A DNA stretch of 64,000 nt, taken from the NCBI GenBank assembly GCA_940671915.1, contig CALNVZ010002100.1, positions 3,025,703-3,089,702 of the forward strand. Reading direction: 5' to 3'. A program made the position numbers and the translations under genes. Under the pieces are notes generated by a model. The model worked only from the letters and a program-made list of their open reading frames with translations. It was not told the origin of the DNA and did not search any database. Shown piece by piece: positions 12,581 to 24,340 of this stretch (the first letter of the stretch is position 1; each line of letters starts with the position of its first letter). The DNA is from Paracentrotus lividus (Eukaryota > Echinodermata > Echinoidea > Camarodonta > Echinidae).

Positions 12581-13588
12581 TTATTATGTTATGCTTCAAA
12601 TGAAACTGATAGAAATGTTGTCGGTCGCTATCTTAATTACTAGGAAGTATAAAAAGTAGAATATTGCATTGACTGTTCTTTATAAAGTTTTTTTTCTAGT
12701 CTGCATTGGATATAAAACAGGCAGTGAAAGTTTATGATGTAAAAGACTGTATCATACAATGGATGATATTATTTTAGATGCTCCTAACTTCCTTCTTAGT
12801 CTCTTTTAATTACTACAGTAAAACGGTGAGCGCTAGAAGGAAGATGTTAAGTTTATCCTCAAGACGCCTTAGCCCAGAGAGCCCTGGAGATTCAGAGAGT
12901 ACAGTTTGCTTTTCATCCTATGATGTAATGAATTATTTGAGCCTCACCATGTTTGACATTTCAAGCGTATTCCCAGAAGTTGTTGAGTTGTTACATGTAT
13001 GTTGAAATAATCATTTCTGTGTGCTTAGGTGAGGCCTGTCACTTTCCATATCAAAGCATCAAGTGCAGAGATGTGAGCTAAATTGTGGAGGTGGCCGGCT
13101 CATTCAGTGAACGATAAACAAGAGGGACAGACTTAAAGAGAGAGAGGGAGTTGGAAAGGGCAGGAAGGGGGACGGATGATAAAGGAAATAACTGCATCAA
13201 ATATAATCAACAAATCAAATATGAAACTATATATTTGTGATACTCTTTTACTTATTAAAAGTGATTGGTCCAATCAGTCTTCATTGAAGTAAAAGTACAC
13301 TTGATTTGTGAAGAAGAGGAAGATGATGGAGAAAAGAGAGATAGAGAGATAGATACGGGATGAAGGGGAAGGGAGATCGCGAGATGAATTAGTAGATTAT
13401 AGTATTGGGATACAAATTTATGTAGGGGAGGGTCTGAGTCATGGTCATTTTATAAGTTAATAGAAATACTAGTGAAAGAGAGAGAGTGAGAGAAAAAAAA
13501 CATTATTTTATATCTATTGAGCTAGGTCTTTCTGATGTACAATGGCCATATTGAGGTATTCTTGTATAAATTGGTCTATTGAGAAGAT

Positions 13589-13590
<2 letters not shown>
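12581..13590 (+). other. Unannotated stretch with one serine-rich open frame
   Basis: Codons 12778-13005 (+) are open and include SLSSRRLSPESPGDSES, which reads like a disordered protein segment. No convincing splice pair brackets it and I recognise no family. GA-rich DNA appears from about 13130. Treat the frame as unproven. Confidence 0.2.
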
Positions 13591-13634
<44 letters not shown>

Positions 13635-13778
13635 GAAAGAAAGAAAGAAAGATAGAAAGGAAAGAAAGAAAAGAAAAGAAAAATAAATGAAAGAAGGAGA
13701 GAAAGAGAGAGAGATGGAGAGAGAAAGAAAAGAAAGGAAGAAAGAAAGAAAGAAAGAAAGAGAGGAAAGAAGAAGAAG
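13591..13778. repeat. (GA)n and GAAA/GAAG purine tract
   Basis: A pure (AG)n run from 13591 to about 13627 is followed by about 150 bp of GAAA/GAAG/GAGA repeats. Open frames on the opposite strand encode only S/L/F-rich low-complexity peptide. Confidence 0.95.
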
Positions 13779-15285
13779 AGATAAATAGTGAAGAAAGTAT
13801 TTCATCTTGTTGTGGGTTGCAGGGACTTTTATCACTATTGAGGTGCCAAACTAAGATTACCAATCAGACATGCACAGTCTCATTAATTATCTTTTCACAC
13901 CACTTTCAATTTGAGAAGGCCTATGAAGATGCTGATGGGTAGGAATAGATGATTGGAGAGAGGGTGCAAGAGAAATATGGAGAATGGAACAGAGATGAGG
14001 GTAGATAAACAGCTATACTGAGAAGAGAGTTGTAGAGAGAATAAGAGACAAATGAAATAAGCAGAAAGAGAGAGAAATTGGTAAGTTAGATCAAAGAAGA
14101 AATACAGGTACCTGATGATTTAGGGACCTGGGTTCATCCCTCGGCCAAACGGATAACTTACACTACTAGCATCATTAATATTCACAAACAATGGCTCTCC
14201 TCCGGGAGGAAGGGACTACATCCCTTGGAAGCTTTTAATTCAGTGCCCGCTCTCTCTACTCATCAACAATTCATGAGGTCGGGTCTAAGATGAGGGCTCT
14301 GATGGGAAGACAGGTGGTTGGACCATCCTGTGACCTGAGCTCATCTTTGCCCTCTATAATTTATTCTAATCAAGCACTCATTACACAGAGTGACTCATCC
14401 CCAACCAAAAGGAAGATTTAGATGGAATATTTATTAGGGTAATTTGCATCAATTCATTCCATTTGAGAGTGCATTTCCTCACAATCAAAATCAGGAAGTA
14501 CATTTGATTGCAACTGTGATGTATCACGATTAATATCTACAATTGAAATTATAAAAAAAAAAGTGCAGTACCGGTATATGTATGCTGGTAGTTGATATTC
14601 ATATGTTAAAAATAAGCTTTGAAAAGTGTACAGTATCACTTTGTAAACTATCTGAAAATGATTTACTTACCACTGATTTCAAATTTTCCCATTAAATATC
14701 TTCAAATTAATTTACTTTATTCATGTTTTATTATTCATACAGAATCAGGAAGTCTCCTGAAAGCTAGACCAAGGATTGTACAATGTGATGCCATCCTGTA
14801 ATAAGATTGAGAAATGTATCAGGTAAATACTTTTAACTTTTCCATGCCATACAAAAAGCACTAAATTACACTGATGTCTTTTCACTAAATTAAATTACAA
14901 TCTTATGATTTCAAACAAACATGTGAGTACAAGTGTTGATGTATAATCCTTAAGAACACGAAAAGAGACTGTAGAGTTGACAAACCTAAATTAGATCAAC
15001 ACTCTATTTTTCAATTATAGAAGTCTCTTCTATATTATGCCTATTCTATGATCACTTGGCCAAAGTAGGGTAAAAAGAATTTAAAATGTCTTCCTGACAT
15101 TTCCTCTTTGCTTCCTTACATTATTGATCGGCCGTACGTCGGCATTTTTTGTTTCGTGAGGAGAGATTCCCTCTCATAGTTTGATCTTGTCTGCTAATGT
15201 TTCATGGACATCGTCATCCTGTGGGATGCTGGTCAATTTGCATGAATACCAGACAGCGTTTCACCCTGATTCTTCACCTCAGCTC
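13779..15285. other. Unannotated DNA
   Basis: No gene recognised. The block 14110-14400 has more even base composition than its surroundings and could be non-coding unique sequence. GGGTTCATCCC near 14132 resembles a B-box, but no A-box lies at the right distance. Confidence 0.5.
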
Positions 15286-15708
15286 AGGAGGCGCTTTTGC
15301 ACTAGCTCAAGCTAAAAATTATTGTGCTACATGTAATTGGTGGATCAGGAAAGAAACTGGTCCTGCACTAGCTCAAGCTTGATCTAAATTTTCACATTAA
15401 CTAACTGACCTGACCTTGAGCAAGCGAGCCTGATATGTATTGCGCAAATGGTAACTACCGCTGGTGTATTCACGCACAGGTGCATGATTTCGGACTTATC
15501 TCAAGCTAGTGCAGCACTGTGCAAAATAGCGCGCTATTTTGTGATAAAACCACAAACCAGCTCGAGTTTTGATGATTCTGGCTAGGATTTCCTCCAAATT
15601 AGTGTGCTATTCAACAAGAAAGCCTGATCTCCTCTGATCAGGCTTATTTATCGGATCACAAATGGCGTGCTGTTTGAAAAATCTCAAGCTAGTGCAGCAC
15701 CGCCTAGG
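15286..15708. mobile_element. Candidate MITE with GCACTAGCT inverted repeats
   Basis: GGCGCTTTTGCACTAGCTCAAGCT near 15290 pairs imperfectly with CTCAAGCTAGTGCAGCACCGCC near 15683-15704. Extra copies of GCACTAGCTCAAGCT lie near 15366, and of its complement CTCAAGCTAGTGCAGCAC near 15501. So two forward and two reverse copies are arranged symmetrically around a CpG-containing interior. No target duplication is clear. Confidence 0.55.
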
Positions 15709-17735
15709 CTGTCCTCTTTCTGTATGTTAGGCCTGCAGGGAGCACATTAACAGAGTTCATCATAAGTGATGATAGTATGCTAAGAGTATTAACTCAAACA
15801 TCAAGCAGGGAGATGGGAGCATCAAGTTACTGCCTTCATGAGGCAGTGTATATCATCACGGAAGGACAAAAAATTTTGTGTATTACTATCATGAAGTCCC
15901 ATGCTTTTTTCATTTGTAGGAAAGGTATTTCCTTTTCTCAGAAAGTAGAGATATTTCTTTTCCATATAATATTCATGTACTACCTGTCACATAGAAAGTG
16001 TAATTATATCTTTGGAAAGTAAAAATGCACGTCTCAGAAATTGATTGATAGAGATCACTTTACTGCAAAGCACCATAGATCAGGGTTGTACTATTGGAAC
16101 TGAGAGTGAAACAAGTTCAATTAATGAAGGGTCAACAAAAGGCTACTTGCTTTTTTCTTCCAAGAAATAGTCTCATCTCTGATAATTTACCAAATTCTGG
16201 TTAAATGATCCATAGTATTAATTGTAGCAATATTTGTTTCTAGTTTTGAACAGGTCTTGTAAAGATGAATAATGTTAGATTTATTTAACGCATCAAAACT
16301 AATTATCCGATGTCTTAAGAAGAAAAGGAAGCTTGAAGTAGGCATAGAAATTAGTAGAAAATGGTAGACAGTCTCAAGTACATATTGTCAATATGAATCT
16401 ACATTATGACAGGAGTGTTCCTGGTAAGGGTTGGTCTACTTATTGGGTGTTTCTCCCTCTCTCCTTCTCTCTCTCTTTGCTTTTATTCCCTAGTCTGTTC
16501 CTCATTTCTTCCTTGTTCTATATCTCTCAAGATTTGTTCAATATTTGTTTTTGGGGCCACTCTCCTATCCGCAGTATTCTTTCTTATAATTCTGTCTCAG
16601 TATGTCGGTTTTTCCTCCTCGATGTTCTTTTGATCCCACCCTATTCCACCCCCCCCCCTTCTTCATATTCTTTGACTTCTTTCACTCTCTCTGATCCTCT
16701 TTCTTCCCACTCTCACTCTCTAGATATTTTATTTTACCTGACTGCCATGGAAAAACAGATTGTAGGTACGCAGCTTGGGAACCTATAATCCCTAGTAAAT
16801 GCCTTATCAAATAGCACGTATGCACCAAAAGTTTGAATTTGACCTTTATGCAAATTACTACTAATTGCAGATATGACAAAATTACTCTCTCTATTTTTGT
16901 ATAACTGTATGTGTTATAAATACAGAAATGGTCCATGCTTTGTAAATGTCTTTTTAATGTGAAGCTTCCTTTCATCCTTTTTTTCTGTATCCCCTTACCC
17001 TTGCCTGTCAATTATCTTTTTCACTCACGTAACAAAAGTGGAGAGAGAAACAAGCGATAGAACGTCAATCAATATGACATTTATGTTAGGATGCCTAATT
17101 TGCAAAACTACTTCATTTTATTAGCATGTTCATTGTTTCAAATAGACAATATCTATCCTATCTTGTTGCATGCCTTGTTGCGTGCAAGTGTCTGTTTTAT
17201 TAATGAGCTTACAGTGAACAATCATGCATTATCTCTCATTTTCCTGGAAATGTAATATATCATATCCTTGATTGTGGTAATAGCTACCAGGATTAATTTC
17301 ATAAATGGCTAATATCAATTTATGATGAGGTGTAGAGAATGATTGATTAGCTGATAAATATCCAGGGACCATGGTGAGAGATAACTATTGTCTAGCATGG
17401 AGTTGGCATGCAATGTCCAAATAATAGTAAACACTGGCTGAAACACAAACTAAAAATGGCAATTTGGGAAATTATCTTTACACTCTAAAGAGAAATATAT
17501 TATGTTAGTTATTTGTCAATTCGTTTTAAAAGAGAAAAAGGCAAAGATTAATTCTCTACTTGGTATCTACCTGTTTCCACAAAAACCTTGTTTGCTATTC
17601 TTTGGAAATTATACATAAAAGCTAATAATCATAACCATAATTTAACTATTGTGCATTTTTTACAGTATATATGGAGTATGTACATGTTTGTTTTGAAATT
17701 ACATTAAAGATATGAACCCTTTTTTTTTTTATATC
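15709..17735. other. Unannotated DNA with CT-rich patch
   Basis: 16450-16720 is C/T-rich low complexity and gives long but meaningless open frames on both strands. 17180-17430 has many ATTA/TAAT words, a composition seen in some developmental enhancers but not evidence of one. A poly-T run precedes the next element. Confidence 0.5.
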
Positions 17736-17739
17736 TTAA

Positions 17740-19126
17740 GGACGTTGCACAGTTGAAACCAAAACCATGACAAGTTCACCAAATTTTGCACAGAGTTCCT
17801 TTGGTATATATGTATGCCAAAAATGCAAAAAATAATATAGGTTCATGTGCTTGATTTTTTGCTACGGGACTTTAAAGTTGCCATATTTGGATGGCATGTA
17901 AAATACGCATAATTCAAGAAATTGGCCTCTGTTAGACCTCGCGATTGCAACAAACGAGTTAAAATCGTCATTACTTTGTCAAAACCGTATCAAACTTTAT
18001 CAAACCTTCCCGATTTGTTACGAATTTTATATGAAAGATGGGGACATTGTTTAAACTGGCACATTTGTACTTATTTTCGAGCCAGCAGCGCCCTCATGTG
18101 GCAAAAATGGTGCGTAAAATGGCAAAAACCATATCTTTGAGGCTTGGAATCTACAAGAAAATAAAAAAGTATAGTTCAAGGTGCACTTTTTTTTTAAACC
18201 ATGACAGTCTCATCAAATTTTGCAAAGTTGTAGAGGGATTCATCATAAATATGTAGAAACTTTAAAAAAGGGAGGTCCATGTGCTCGTTTTCGAACTATC
18301 GGCGCCCGAATACTCGCAAATCGGCTTGAAAAGTCACAAAAACGCGTCAAAAACGTCCAAAAAGCGTGAAAATCCACTCTAAATTACACTTGATTCAAAA
18401 TTATGCTCTCAAACATTCAAAATCCATGTCATTTTCATAAAAGAAATTTTGCAAAGTCGTAGAGGAGTACATACTCAATGGGTAGAAACATTCAAAAAAG
18501 GGGGTCCATGTGCTCGTTTTTAAGTTATCGGAGCCCGAATACTTGCGAATTGGCTTGAAAACCACAAAAACGCGCCGAAAACGTCAAACAAGTCTGAGAA
18601 TCCAACCTATATTACACTTGATTTAAAATCTTTCTCTCGAACATTCAAAATCCATGTCAATTTCATCAAAATTTGCCAAGTTGTAGAGGAGTATAAACTA
18701 AAAGAGTAGGAACATTAAAAAATGGGGGTCCATGTGCTCGTTTTCAAAATATCGGTGCTGTAATAGTGGCGAGTCGACTTGAAAACCACCGAAACGTGCC
18801 AAAAATACTCAAAAAATGTGAAAACTCTATGTAATTTTCGACTTATTCAAAATCCTGCTCTATGATATTTACAATTCATTTCATATCCATCGCAATCTCT
18901 AGAACAACACGAACATGCACCAACATAAATGCTTTACATACATCTGCAAGTACGTAAATAATGAACAAAAAGAAGGCATAAATAACATATTTATAAAGTT
19001 CATTTCTTTAACTCTTTGAACGCTGAATCGCCCATGAGCGCTGTATATTTTCCATTGTGACGTAGTAAATAGTGCGCGCCCAGGATGCGCGGTCAAGATG
19101 CGCAGAAACATAACTGTGCAACGTCC
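17740..19126. mobile_element. TTAA-flanked non-autonomous DNA transposon
   Basis: The 15-bp terminal repeats GGACGTTGCACAGTT (17740-17754) and AACTGTGCAACGTCC (19112-19126) are exact complements, each bordered by TTAA (17736-17739 and 19127-19130). TTAA duplication is known for piggyBac and Kolobok superfamilies. The 1387-bp element encodes no transposase. Most of its body is a diverged tandem array. Confidence 0.85.
17840..18950. repeat. Five ~215-230 bp diverged tandem units inside the TTAA element
   Basis: The landmark GGTCCATGTGCTCGTTTT, or a close variant, occurs at about 17840, 18059, 18274, 18503 and 18727, giving spacings of 219, 215, 229 and 224. Units share CGGCGCCCGAATACT, GGCTTGAAAA-CAC-AAAACGCG and TTTGC-AAGT-GTAGAGGAGTA. 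The two central units are most alike; the outer ones are more diverged. Confidence 0.75.
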
Positions 19127-19130
19127 TTAA

Positions 19131-19924
19131 CTTAAATTTTACAAGGGGACCATATTTCAGATCTTCCGGGACATTTTTCTCAAACATATTGCAGCATGAA
19201 TGTGAATTAACATTTAGATTTATAAATTTCTTTGAGGTTTTCCCTGATAATCAAATATTCTAAATGCTTTTCTTTTTTATAAAATCTCCGCCTGACCTGT
19301 CCTGATTGAATGTACTGTAGTAAATTATTCCAATCTAGCTCCTTATGAAGGAGAGTTAATATTCATATATTCCACTTTCATATTTCTAAAAGGAGTGAGG
19401 ATTTCTTGCATGCAATATCCTGGTCTTCTAACCACTCCTCCTAAATCTATAATTATAAGATTAAGATGGCTACAAATCGGTCTTTTACCTCATAAAACGT
19501 ACTTGACAAATCTCCTGCATCTTTGATTAGATACATCGGTCTATATTTCATCTTCATGACTTTATCATGACACTTTACAGACGTTCACGGCAGCCTATTC
19601 TTAGCTCATTGACGTCAATGCTATTTCTTAAGTGATATCTTTTATCAGACTCGGGCAGAAATATGAAATAGCCAGTGGTACAAGGTTTAACAGTGCTTTT
19701 GTTTTATTCTGGCTTATTAGCTAGATTGAAATAAAGCTGTTTAAAGAGCATTACACAGGATCAAAGGAATAGCAAATATGCTTACTATAAAGAATTCTAT
19801 GCTACTTTTATATATTACAGTATATTATTTACAAATGCTGCAAACAAATTTGTAGCTCATTTCTAAATGAAATTCAAATGTGATGAAGTGTACATAGAGA
19901 GATACCTGCATTTTAGTAAATATA
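19131..19924. other. Unannotated AT-rich DNA with one CRE-like palindrome
   Basis: No gene recognised. CATTGACGTCAATG at 19607-19620 is a perfect 14-bp palindrome around TGACGTCA, the CREB/ATF consensus; a single site in this much DNA is weak evidence of function. Confidence 0.5.
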
Positions 19925-20592
19925 CAGTGCGTCCCAAAAAGAACTATACACTTTTTAAATAGCTACCAGATAGAAAAATATGATTAGTGGGGAAAAGGTT
20001 TATAAATATATAAAGCTAATATCCTCAACTATCATTACGATACAAAAAATTCCGAAAATAACGCATGCTTCAGTGAGTAATGCCCACTTTTATAAAGGAC
20101 ACAAAAATTACCCTGCGCAGGAATTCACTATTCATTTTGCACCTGGTTATGGAACGCCACGAATGAGTCAAAATTAATGATGGAATCAATCGGCCAACAA
20201 AGACAAAAATAAACTGAAGTCCAAGCAAAAATCAATGATATGAAAACAAAACAGTGAAACAATACATTTTTGCATAGTATTGATTATTTTTCTGAATTTT
20301 GGTTTATTTTTTACTCTGTTTGCTGATTTATTCCATCATTAATTTTGACTCCTTCATGGCGTTCCATAACCAGGTGCAAAATAAATAGTGAATTCCTGCG
20401 CAGGGTAATTTTTATGTCCTTTACAAAAGTGGGCATTACTCACTGAAGCATGCGTTATTTTCGAAATTTTTGGTGTCATAATGATAGTTGAGGATATGAG
20501 TTTTATATACCTATACACATTTTAGCCAAGAATCGTATTGTCTTTATTTGGTAGCCATTTCAAAAGTGTATAGTTCTTTTTGGGACGCACTG
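19925..20592. mobile_element. TA-flanked foldback MITE, CAGTGCGTCCC ends (Tc1/mariner-like)
   Basis: CAGTGCGTCCCAAAAAGAAC at 19925 is mirrored exactly at the right end (TTCTTTTTGGGACGCACTG, ending 20592). TA lies on both sides (19923-19924 and 20593-20594). The two arms are alike over about 300 bp at roughly 90% by eye, so the whole element folds on itself around 20250. CAGT ends and TA duplication fit the Tc1/mariner group. Short open frames are arm sequence, not transposase. Confidence 0.85.
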
Positions 20593-20754
20593 TAGAAAGA
20601 ATTATAACAAAAAGTTTTTTAAAAATGAATAAAAAAATGATTTCAACAACACTTTTATCAACTTGAGATTGCAGAATGATGGCAACGCAATAATTCATCC
20701 TTGATAGTTCATGGTCCAGTTCTAACAATATTAGGTAGAACTTTAAAAAATCTT

Positions 20755-21013
20755 ACCATTCTTCTTCTTCTCGAGTCCTTTCTCTCAATTTTTGTTTATT
20801 TGTGGATTAGAATTTGATTCAGACTCTGCCCATTAGATACTGAACGCAGGCGATCCCATTAGGCGAAAGGGTAGTAAGATCAGCTGGGGAACAGGGGGAA
20901 GGCAGAAGAGGGCATTGTAGGAGGTGACTCATGGTCTCCTCCTCTCCGCATTCGCAAACTGGCCGTCCTTCAGTGTTGATGCCCCACTTGATTGATGAAT
21001 AATTATGATTCAA
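20755..21013 (-). pseudogene. 3' end of a non-LTR retrotransposon (LINE), minus strand
   Basis: Read on the minus strand from 21013 to 20819, an open frame contains KWGINTEGRPVCECGEEET followed by MSHLLQCPLL. The CxCG-E-E-T-x-H-L-L-x-C-P pattern is the cysteine/histidine-rich C-terminus known from Jockey/I-type LINE polyproteins, just after the RT thumb/RNase H region. The stop is followed by a short 3' UTR ending in GAAGAAGAAGAA at about 20760, a simple-repeat tail typical of LINEs. Everything upstream (endonuclease, RT) is missing, so this is a heavily 5'-truncated insertion. It differs from the LINE at 22234, which ends in ATGAA repeats. Confidence 0.75.
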
Positions 21014-22639
21014 TTTTGTGTTTTAGATTTCTACCTCAAACCAAAAGAAAGGCCTTAATCAAATATCTGATATTCAATTATTCTCTTTAAATTCTATAAA
21101 TGATTTTGAATGTATGTCTTTCTTTTCTAGGCTGCTCATCTATATGTATTATTGTAAATTAATTTGTCTATTGGGAATAATCCATCCATCAATCCTCTTG
21201 TTGAAGCGATATCTTTAATAATGCTATTAATACCCCCCTTGTGTACACATTAGCTGCTAATTATAGCTCCTAAGCTCGTGTTACAGAATCCAAATCAAAC
21301 TTTATTGCATGTGAATATGACCGTCTGTTCAGGTGAGGGAAGGGTCACATGAGGATAGAAATAAGGTAAACATTTTCAGACTGTCAACAGTAAATTGCAA
21401 ATGTGGAAAATCGTTATTACATTAAAAAAAAACCTCAAGAATAATCAGAACTGAAATGCATTTGTTGAAGAAATTATTGAATTTGATTGGTAATTAAATC
21501 TTTAAAAAAATTAAGTTTCAGTGATTTAGAAACAAGAATTTCGTTGTTTTATTTATTCATTAATATGTCTTATCTTTAATAATGCTATAATAGCTCTTAA
21601 GGCCCTTTTTATAGAATGTTAACAAAACGTTTGATTTTTTCTATAATCATCTATTTGTCTTACTGATTTGATATCTTTTATAATGATATTAAAACCCTGT
21701 TGTGTATACATTTGCTGTTAATTATAGCTCCTATGGCCCTGTTATAGAATGTAAACAAAGCTCTCTAAATGTTTTTTCATTCCTTCCTTAATATGTTTTA
21801 TCAAACAGATATGTTTAATAATGCTATCATAAACACTGGTGTGTATACATTTGCTGTTAAGTATAGCTCTTTTGGCTATGTTATAGAATGTTAACAAACA
21901 ATTTTGAATTATTTTTCTATTCATCTTTAATAAACCTAATTATAAACCCTGTTGTGTATACATTTGCTCTTGATTATAGCTCCTAAGACCCTGTTGTAGA
22001 ATGTAAACAAAATATTTAGAATATTTAGTTTTTACATTCATTCATCAATATGTCTCATCAAATGCTATTAATAGACCACTGTTGTGTACACATTACTTGC
22101 TTTTTTTAGTTTCTATGGCCATGTTATGAAATGTAAACAAATCATTTTTTTTTTTTAATCGTTATGTCTTAGTGAAAGATATCTTTAATAATGCTATTAT
22201 AAACCCTGTTGTTTATACGTTTGCTGTCAATTAGGGAGAGGTTAGGAACTGTTGATTGGTCTTCAGTGTACACTCATAATAATGTTGACATGTCATACAA
22301 CAATTTTATTCATATTCTAACATCCACTTAAATTTACACTATACCTCTTCAAACCAAATTCTAGAACAGAAAAAGAATTCCTAAAAATCCTTGGATCAGA
22401 AATCCTCTCGGTCAATAAACCGTAAAAACAATGTGTTTGTATAACAAATTTTATTGATAAACCCTAGTACTCGGAATAGGACTCAATACGTTCGTTATCG
22501 TAATGTTCTACGTCGTCTTTACGTGCCTCTAAACAATTATATTTCTCACGCCAGTTTGAAAACACAAATTTGTGATATGAAAAGTACGTGGGAAGGTGAT
22601 CAACGAAGCACTTAAATCTAAAAACGACACCTGATCCAC

Positions 22640-22910
22640 CTAAAATACATTCATAAAAATAATCGCAAGATTGATGATCCCTCAGATATGGCCGAGGTAT
22701 TCAACGACCTTTTTTGTTATATCGACGCCAATCTTGGCCAAAAATATTCCAAACACGAACACAGACTTTCATAAAATTTTAAATGATCCTAACCCACAGT
22801 CTCTCTTTTTTAAAATCCATTATAGAGGAAGAAACAAAAATATCATATTAATCTTAATACAAAAAAGGCGCTGGCCATGATGGACTTACAAACTTCCTAC
22901 TTAAGAATAT
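22640..22910 (+). pseudogene. LINE polyprotein remnant: linker before the RT fingers
   Basis: One frame reads DPSDMAEVFNDLF before a shift; the next reads LAKNIPNTNTDFHKILNDP, and an RRW/AGHDG-like segment follows near 22865-22885. The order (ITDP.DIA..FN.FF..IGP.LA, then K..GHDGL) matches the region just upstream of RT in CR1/L2-type LINEs. At least one frame change lies near 22710 and another near 22850. Confidence 0.7.
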
Positions 22911-23040
22911 TGTGACGTAATTATTTCCCCACCTCACTTTTATTTTTAATTTGTCGTTAACCACAGGTGCAGTCCCTCTTAATATGAATAGCTAGAGTTG
23001 TCCCAATATTCAAAAAGGACAAAAGAAATCCCTTAATAAC

Positions 23041-23295
23041 TACCGTCCGATTTCCCTTTTAACATCAATTTCAAAAATCCTCGAAAAGTTGGTTTACACA
23101 CGAACACAAAATTTTCTCTTCAATAGCAGAATTCTTTCTGACTCCCAGTTTGGTTTTCGCAAGAATTATAGTACAACTCATGCTCTACTCGCTTTTATTG
23201 ATAAAATAGCCCATGCAATTGATGATGTCTCACATACTATTGGAGTTTTTCTAGATTTTCAAAAGCCTTTGATACCATTAACCACGATATTTTAA
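23041..23295 (+). pseudogene. LINE reverse transcriptase fragment, fingers and motif A
   Basis: Before and through 23089 the frame gives NYRPISLLTSISKILEKLV, the classic NYRPIS..S...K..E motif of non-LTR RT. It is followed by SQFGFRKNYSTTHAL (QFGFR..HST) and GVFLDFQK, the motif A region whose expected continuation is AFDT. Here the frame drifts just after FLDFQK and the AFDT aspartate is not read in the same frame. The next segment, to about 23405, encodes [20 protein letters not shown]. Confidence 0.85.
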
Positions 23296-23410
23296 TTGAG
23301 AAATTACATCACTACGGTATACGTGGTGTTCCGTTAGACTGGTTTATAAGCTATCTTTCTAATAGAAAACAATTTGTAAGTATTAATGGCCACGATTCTC
23401 ACTCCAAATT

Positions 23411-23821
23411 GTGACCTGTGGTGTCCCACAAGGTTCCCTTTTAGGCCCGCTTTTATTTATCTTGTATATAAATGACCTCAGGAATTCTTCACCATTACTT
23501 TCATTTATTTGTTTTGCAGACGACACTAATCTGTTCCTAACACATCGCGACCCCCAAACACTTGTTGATACTCTAAATAAAGAACTTGTTTCTGTACAGT
23601 CCTGGATTTATGCAAACAAGTTATCTCTTAATATAGATAAAACAAATTATATGCTTTTTAGCAATACAATAAAATCCTTCCTATCAAGTCATATATTTAA
23701 TGATACCGAATTAAAACAAGTTGATTGCACTAAATTCTTGGGACTTTACATAGACAGTGATTTAATCTTGGAAACCACACATTATTTATCTGAGCAGGTC
23801 CTCTCAAGAATACCGGTATAA
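23411..23821 (+). pseudogene. LINE reverse transcriptase fragment, motifs B, C and D
   Basis: The 136-codon open stretch opens with CGVPQGSLLGPLLFILYIND (motif B, GVPQGS.LGP), then FADDTNLF (motif C, the catalytic FADD, both aspartates present) and NKLSLNIDKTNYMLF (motif D). It ends with TKFLGLYIDSDL, the thumb-entry KFLG signature. Catalytic residues in this part are intact, but the frame is cut off on both sides from the rest of the polyprotein. Confidence 0.9.
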
Positions 23822-23860
23822 CTTAACAAACTCAAGCACTTCTTTCCTAAGAGGATTTTA

Positions 23861-24340
23861 TTGTCGGTATATTCTACTTTAATTACTCCTTACTTAAACT
23901 ATGGAATTCTCGCGTGGGGAACGCCTCTATATTTGATAAACATTCTTTTCCGCATACAAAAGCGTGCGATCAGAAATGTCAATAATGTAGAATATCTGGC
24001 ACACACTAATAAACCTTTTTCATATCAACAAAATTCTAAAAATATCAGACTTGTTCTTTTTCAACGTAGGTATATTTATGTACAAATTATCAACTAATAG
24101 TCTACCTGAAATCTTTTTACAAATGTTTCGAAGGAATAGATCCCTACATACTTATCCTACACGTCAGAGCAACGCATATCACCTTCCACGTACTCGAACA
24201 ATTTTGCCCAAAAAACTATCATGTATATAGGACCAAGTTACTGGAACGCCCTCCCTACAGAGATATTGAAAGTCCGTCTTATTATACTTTTAAAAGTAAA
24301 CTAAAAGAACTACTTTTTAAAACGTATGATGTCAATGTAT
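23861..24340 (+). pseudogene. LINE polyprotein C-terminal region
   Basis: Codons from 23861 give YSTLITPYLNYGILAWGTPL, the YN.LI.PYLNY...WG motif after the RT thumb in CR1/L2-type LINEs, then RIQKRAIRNVNN. The frame is disrupted after about 24095. The expected end, SYWNALP then TFKSKLKELLFKTYD, can be recognised in pieces up to about 24340, before a stop and the 3' UTR. Confidence 0.8.

Noticed and set aside
13503-13863. Long minus-strand open frames
   Set aside because: They are translations of the (GA)n/GAAA tract into S/L/F-rich peptide.
14110-14150. B-box-like GGGTTCATCCC as a SINE or tRNA
   Set aside because: No A-box at the proper distance and no SINE body or tail.
19980-20177. Open frame within the foldback MITE
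   Set aside because: The sequence lies in an inverted-repeat arm and has no transposase motif.
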